In this document: positions 61,885-64,000 of the stretch, in pieces
How the letters are laid out: each line of letters starts with the position of its first letter
How positions within the stretch are numbered: the stretch's first letter is position 1
From: Candidatus Zixiibacteriota bacterium
GTDB taxonomy: Bacteria > Zixibacteria > MSB-5A5 > GN15 > FEB-12
DNA length: 64,000 bases
Assembly (NCBI GenBank): GCA_017999435.1
Contig: JAGNLV010000001.1
Coordinates: 156,501 to 220,500 of the forward strand
Direction of reading: 5' to 3'
Position numbers and translations under genes: made by a program
The notes under the pieces: model-generated
Told to the model about the DNA's origin: nothing
Database searches by the model: none
What the model saw: only the letters and a program-made list of their open reading frames with translations

Positions 61885-61913
61885 AATATACGCCAGGAGC
61901 GGCTGACGGGCAA
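61885..61913 (-). promoter_or_regulatory. predicted promoter of sbcD, probably giving a leaderless mRNA
   Basis: Reading leftward: TTGCCC, 17-base spacer, TATATT, then only six bases before the ATG at 61878. A start seven bases after the -10 box falls on the A of the ATG. Confidence 0.45.
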
Positions 61914-62037
61914 CTGCGCCCTCTGGCGGCGCCGACGGCCGCTCGGCGGAAGCGCCCGGGCTCCCGTCCAAAGAAAACCGGCTGCCTGGACCGGGGGCCG
62001 AGCAGCCGGATGCAATCGCTTTGGCCGCGTGCGGGGT

Positions 62038-63468
62038 TTAGTAAATTCCGTACCTCGAGATCCGGTCCCGCAGCGTGTTACGCGAGATCCCCAGGGCCTC
62101 GGAGGTTTTCACCTGGTTCCCCTCGAATTCCTTGAGGCACGAGGCGATCACCGCCCGCTCGAACGCCGATTCGAGGAAATGGAAGACCTGGCCGGGATTA
62201 TTGTTGATCAGCTTAGGCATCACCGGTTCGATGATCCGCCGGAAGGTTTCGGTGTAGTCTTCCTGAAGGTCGTTGAGGTTGACTTCCACGCGCCCGGTGC
62301 TCTCGCTGAAGATCGGGAAATCTTCGCACTCGAGCTCGTCCCCCTTGGCGATCACCAGCGCCGTCTGGATGTTGTTCTCCAGTTCCCGCACGTTCCCCGG
62401 CCAGTGGTGCTTCACGAGCATCTGCATCGCCCGTTTCGACACCGGTTTGGGGGGCCGGTGCAGCTGCTTGGAGAACTTTCTGATGAAGTGGTCGAGCAGC
62501 ACCGGCACGTCCGAGCGCCGGTCGCGCAGCGGCGGCAGATAGATCGAGAATACTTTCAACCGGTAGAAGAGATCGACCCGGAACGACCCCTCTTTCATCG
62601 CCTGGACGAGCGACTTGTTTGTCGCCGCAATGATGCGCACGTCGGCTTCGATCGTCTCGTTGCCGCCCACCCGCTCGAACCGCTTCTCCTGCAGGACGCG
62701 CAGGAGTTTCGACTGGGTGAGCATCGACATGTCCCCGATCTCGTCGAGGAAGAGCGTCCCCTTGGCGCACTGTTCGAATTTCCCGATGCGCTTGAAGTAG
62801 GCCCCGGTGAAGGCCCCCTTCTCGTGCCCGAACAGCTCGGACTCCAGGAGGGTCTCGTGCAGCGCGGCGCAGTTGACCGAGAGGAAATCGTTGTGGCGGC
62901 GGTTGGAGTTCCGGTGAATAGCCTGCGCCACGAGTTCCTTGCCCGTGCCCGACTCCCCGAATATCAGCACCGCCGCGTCGGTTTTCGCCACCTGCCCGAT
63001 CAGCTTGGCGATCTCGACAATCTCCGGCGACTGTCCGACGATTTCCCCCTGCATGGCGTCGACCGCGCTCTCCGGCGCCGCCGCCGGCGGGCGTTTCCCC
63101 GGCGCCGAGTAGCCGCACGCTTTGGTCACCGTGTCGATCAGCTTTTCGATCTGGAACGGCTTGGTCAGATACTCGAACGCCCCCTCCCGCATCGCTTCAA
63201 TCGCATTCTCCGTCGATACGAACCCGGAGATCACGATCACGGGGAGCTGGTCCCGCACCTGCTTGATCTGCTTGAGCACCTCGAGACCCGACATGGACGG
63301 GAGGTTGACGTCGAGCATCACCACGTCGATGTCGTCGTGGCGGGTCACGAATTGGGGCACCTCCGTCCCGTCCTCGAGAAACCGAAAACGGAATTTGTCG
63401 CTGTCGAACAGGTTGGCCAGCGACTGGGAGAGTTCTTTATCGTCGTCGACCAGAAGTATGTTTTTCAT
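62038..63468 (-). CDS. NtrC-type sigma-54-dependent response regulator
   Basis: 476 residues from the ATG at 63468. A receiver domain (1-120) has Asp8, Asp9 and the phosphorylatable Asp53 in VVMLDVNLPSMSG. An AAA+ activator domain (about 143-380) has Walker A GESGTGKE (171-178) and the sigma-54 contact loop GAFTGA (218-223), both intact. A Fis-type helix-turn-helix ends the protein (TSEALGISRNTLRDRISRYGIY). It activates sigma-54 promoters when phosphorylated. No sensor kinase is adjacent within the window; its targets are unknown, but a sigma-54-like site precedes hsp20. Confidence 0.95.
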   Translation of the reverse strand: MKNILLVDDDKELSQSLANLFDSDKFRFRFLEDGTEVPQFVTRHDDIDVVMLDVNLPSMSGLEVLKQIKQVRDQLPVIVISGFVSTENAIEAMREGAFEYLTKPFQIEKLIDTVTKACGYSAPGKRPPAAAPESAVDAMQGEIVGQSPEIVEIAKLIGQVAKTDAAVLIFGESGTGKELVAQAIHRNSNRRHNDFLSVNCAALHETLLESELFGHEKGAFTGAYFKRIGKFEQCAKGTLFLDEIGDMSMLTQSKLLRVLQEKRFERVGGNETIEADVRIIAATNKSLVQAMKEGSFRVDLFYRLKVFSIYLPPLRDRRSDVPVLLDHFIRKFSKQLHRPPKPVSKRAMQMLVKHHWPGNVRELENNIQTALVIAKGDELECEDFPIFSESTGRVEVNLNDLQEDYTETFRRIIEPVMPKLINNNPGQVFHFLESAFERAVIASCLKEFEGNQVKTSEALGISRNTLRDRISRYGIY

Positions 63469-63675
63469 TGGCGCTATCACCGTTCTACGAGACACTCGTA
63501 TTATCGGCCGTCCGGCTGATTCTTGAAGGTGGAAAAGCGGCGCGGCACAGGCAAAAACCGGCCCCCGGAGCGGGCGCAGCGGACCCGGGCGCGGCCCGGC
63601 CAGCAGCAGTTTCGAAATGCAACAGCGCCTGTTTCCGAGGGGAGAACGGGGGAAGAAAAGCGGGACCGGGAGAAA

Positions 63676-64000
63676 CTACTCTTCCTGATCCACGAGCATT
63701 CGGACCGACAGCCCCATCCAGAAGAATCCGGCCACCGCCTCCGCGAAAAGCCCGGCGACCAGCAGGTAGTAGACCAGTTCCGGCCGGAAGCGGTCCACCA
63801 GGGTGTCGGGTGAACTGACGATGTTCGACAGGAGGATCGGCCCCGCCAGCACCAGCCCGGCCATGACCACCGATGTCACCGGGTTGCGCAGGAACACCCG
63901 CACCGTCCGCCGCAGGCCGTCGATGATATTCTCGCCGTACACCGCGATCGCCGGCACGAGGTAGAAGAACAGCCCGGCAACGCACACGTAGGCCGCCGGC
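63676..64000 (-). CDS. membrane protein, 5' end outside the window
   Basis: The 108 C-terminal residues of a membrane protein, read leftward from beyond base 64000; the frame stays open to the edge, and the internal GTG at 63987 need not be a start. Three hydrophobic segments (around 4-20, 38-56, 75-95 of the visible part) are separated by LRRTVRVFLRNPVTSVV. The pattern is that of DUF4013-like proteins, but the assignment is weak. The response-regulator gene follows about 200 bases downstream. Confidence 0.55.
   Translation of the reverse strand, partial: PAAYVCVAGLFFYLVPAIAVYGENIIDGLRRTVRVFLRNPVTSVVMAGLVLAGPILLSNIVSSPDTLVDRFRPELVYYLLVAGLFAEAVAGFFWMGLSVRMLVDQEE

Overview
The window is about 64 kb of GC-rich DNA from a diderm bacterium. 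It carries OmpA-type and Omp85-type barrels, a heptosyltransferase and lipoproteins. The type I dockerin that closes the large secreted repeat protein has paired units ending in a Phe-Arg-Gly-Gly-Pro motif. From memory that style is common in candidate phylum Zixibacteria and relatives, so I place the organism there only tentatively. No rRNA, tRNA, CRISPR array or transposase was recognised. Vegetative promoters look conventional (TTGnnn, 17 bases, TATATT or TATACT), and several operons have good examples.

Region 1 (1-10.7 kb) is the least understood part. Leftward genes encode a membrane/secreted module in which three families, A (FnIII plus a conserved domain), B (polytopic) and C (membrane plus extracytoplasmic domain), occur twice in tandem, with one extra membrane protein D between the copies. 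From the same intergenic region, rightward genes encode a MutL/GlmL-like ASKHA ATPase without any glutamate mutase subunit, a secreted PsbP-like protein, and a protein joining a barrel-sandwich-like N-terminus to a KOW-like C-terminus. I propose that these form one undescribed system.

Region 2 (10.9-22 kb) holds a tail-fibre-like surface protein with an S74 chaperone domain, a DinB protein, an Fe-S pair (Nfu and Mrp-DUF971), tatC, then nrdR, cutA, a thiamine-binding protein and glyA, a GNAT protein and rpiB. Region 3 (22-35 kb) is branched-chain amino-acid and acyl-CoA catabolism: a branched-chain aminotransferase; a thiolase, 3-hydroxyacyl-CoA dehydrogenase and two acyl-CoA dehydrogenases in one operon; and an AtuA, carboxyltransferase, hydratase, biotin carboxylase and biotin carrier operon of methylcrotonyl/geranyl-CoA carboxylase type. 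Region 4 (35-43 kb) holds a seven-repeat dockerin protein, an acidic unknown, an archaeal-type HMG-CoA synthase/thiolase/OB-fold trio, and a NapH-like ferredoxin membrane protein.

Region 5 (43-52 kb) is a chaperone cluster (clpB, a J-domain protein, dnaK, hsp20) interrupted by a lower-GC PIN-domain gene and followed by an OmpA lipoprotein. Region 6 (52-64 kb) is envelope and miscellaneous: a PQQ-type propeller lipoprotein, a peptidase/TolB-propeller/barrel fusion, an AmmeMemoRadiSam-type radical SAM enzyme, a heptosyltransferase-GmhB fusion, uppP, an outer-membrane protein, an SbcD-like nuclease, a sigma-54 response regulator, and a truncated membrane gene at the edge. A 73-base two-hairpin element recurs in three intergenic places, once running into the end of clpB.
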